Of a stretch of 29,669 nt of DNA, positions 29,180 to 29,669 are shown one piece after another. Below the pieces are notes generated by a model that worked only from the letters and a program-made list of their open reading frames with translations, was not told where the DNA came from and did no database searches. Within the stretch, counting starts at the first letter, position 1; every line of letters starts with the position of its first letter. This DNA is from JAUPVS01 sp037139495. GTDB taxonomy: Bacteria > Patescibacteriota > Saccharimonadia > Saccharimonadales > JAUPVS01. The DNA lies in NCBI GenBank assembly GCA_037139495.1, contig JBAXGG010000010.1, positions 1 through 29,669 on the forward strand, read 5' to 3'. Made by a program: the position numbers and the translations under genes.

Positions 29180-29669
29180 GAGCTTCTTGTACTAAAGCAA
29201 GTATATCCCTTGCTTCTGCTTCTGAAACAAAGCTAAGACCAAGCTCGTCTTCTAATGTCTGAGACTCTCTCATCTGACCGATTTTAGCAATACCGTTAAT
29301 AGCTGAGCTATATACATCGTCTAATGTTGCATCACTGCCAAGCATTTCTTTAGATGGATTTGATGTATGAGAATGCTTCTCCATCTGCAAACCATCAGGG
29401 GAATTAAGAATAAAATAGTTTGTGATTAGCTGTTCGCCATAAAGTTTACCAGGCCATTCAACTCTCATGACCTGACCGAGCCGATTTGGGTCATCCTTTG
29501 ATTCACCTTTACGGTATTTTGAAACAGTAAGAGTACCTCTCTCAGGTTGTACGAACTTTAAGGTTTTCATTGTTGTCTCTCCAAATTCGAGACCACCTTC
29601 AGATTTATCAATTATAACGTCTAGTAAAGCCTGTTTTGTCTGTTGAGTAGCTGGATTTGTTTCAAGGTC
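29172..29669 (-). CDS. Unknown soluble protein, open to the window edge (probably 5'-partial)
   Basis: I recognise no family. From an ATG at 29570 the product is 132 residues (MKTLKFVQPERGTLTVSKYR and on to DILALVQEAQK), hydrophilic, with no signal or membrane segment. It has an N-terminal beta-rich part (VMRVEWPGKLYGEQLITNYFILN) and a C-terminal helical part. That ATG has a GGAGAG ribosome-binding site, but the same frame stays open through all 33 codons to the window edge and reads like protein (NPATQQTKQALLDVIIDKSE). The gene therefore either starts at 29570 or continues past the edge as a longer protein. Codon use is more AT-rich than the neighbouring housekeeping genes, which could mean recent acquisition. 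Confidence 0.65.
   Translation of the reverse strand, partial: DLETNPATQQTKQALLDVIIDKSEGGLEFGETTMKTLKFVQPERGTLTVSKYRKGESKDDPNRLGQVMRVEWPGKLYGEQLITNYFILNSPDGLQMEKHSHTSNPSKEMLGSDATLDDVYSSAINGIAKIGQMRESQTLEDELGLSFVSEAEARDILALVQEAQK

Overview
The window comes from a Candidatus Saccharibacteria (TM7/CPR)-like genome, using the standard genetic code. The evidence is the 5' end of a 16S rRNA gene at the left edge (minus strand) with the TM7-like 'acacgtagga/acgtaccccaaagtgag' stretch, together with reduced, CPR-flavoured gene content: a surface protein with an atypical sortase tail, a VirD4/TraG-like ATPase next to small membrane proteins, and lone queuosine genes tgt and queA. The window opens inside an rRNA gene and closes inside an open reading frame, so it may be a contig broken at the rRNA operon.

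Layout, left to right. 1-5200: 16S rRNA with its own sigma70-type promoter, preceded on the same strand by gyrB-gyrA (DNA gyrase). 5300-11400: a two-gene cell-surface cassette on the plus strand (LPNTG-anchored DUF11 protein plus a two-TM protein), converging on a minus-strand operon of a small membrane protein, a small soluble protein and a 1036-residue membrane-tethered P-loop ATPase. 11400-13100: a 1.7 kb gene-poor region between diverging transcription units. It holds a candidate A/C-rich small RNA with a clear promoter and terminator, several inverted repeats and DnaA-box-like sites. 13100-15800: infC-rpmI-rplT, RNase P RNA (rnpB) and queA. 15800-24000: an unidentified ncRNA, an M50 protease, rpmB, an MBL-fold protein with a winged-helix regulator, a secreted metallopeptidase-like lipoprotein, miaA, a small HAD remnant, thrS preceded by another structured RNA, tRNA-Val and tgt. 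24000-29669: a 39-residue small ORF with its own promoter and terminator, nrdR, a processive GT2 glycosyltransferase with a small membrane partner, tRNA-Gly and tRNA-Thr, a 14-TM MFS transporter, a repeat-rich spacer, and an unknown gene that runs off the edge.

Functionally this is mostly information processing: gyrase, 16S, IF3, bL35, bL20, bL28, ThrRS, RNase P, and the tRNA modifiers MiaA, QueA and Tgt. Mixed in are cell-envelope functions: sortase substrate, lipoprotein, polysaccharide synthase-like GT2, intramembrane protease and exporter.

The most striking signals are regulatory. At least nine genes have a -10 hexamer ending only 6-9 nt before the start codon, which predicts leaderless mRNAs. 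infC starts at ATC behind a strong Shine-Dalgarno. Three transcription units with promoter-like and terminator-like signals (about 12506-12670 plus, 15795-15971 minus, 22465-22565 minus) look like unassigned structured RNAs. These calls come from reading the sequence only; no alignment, covariance or expression data were available.
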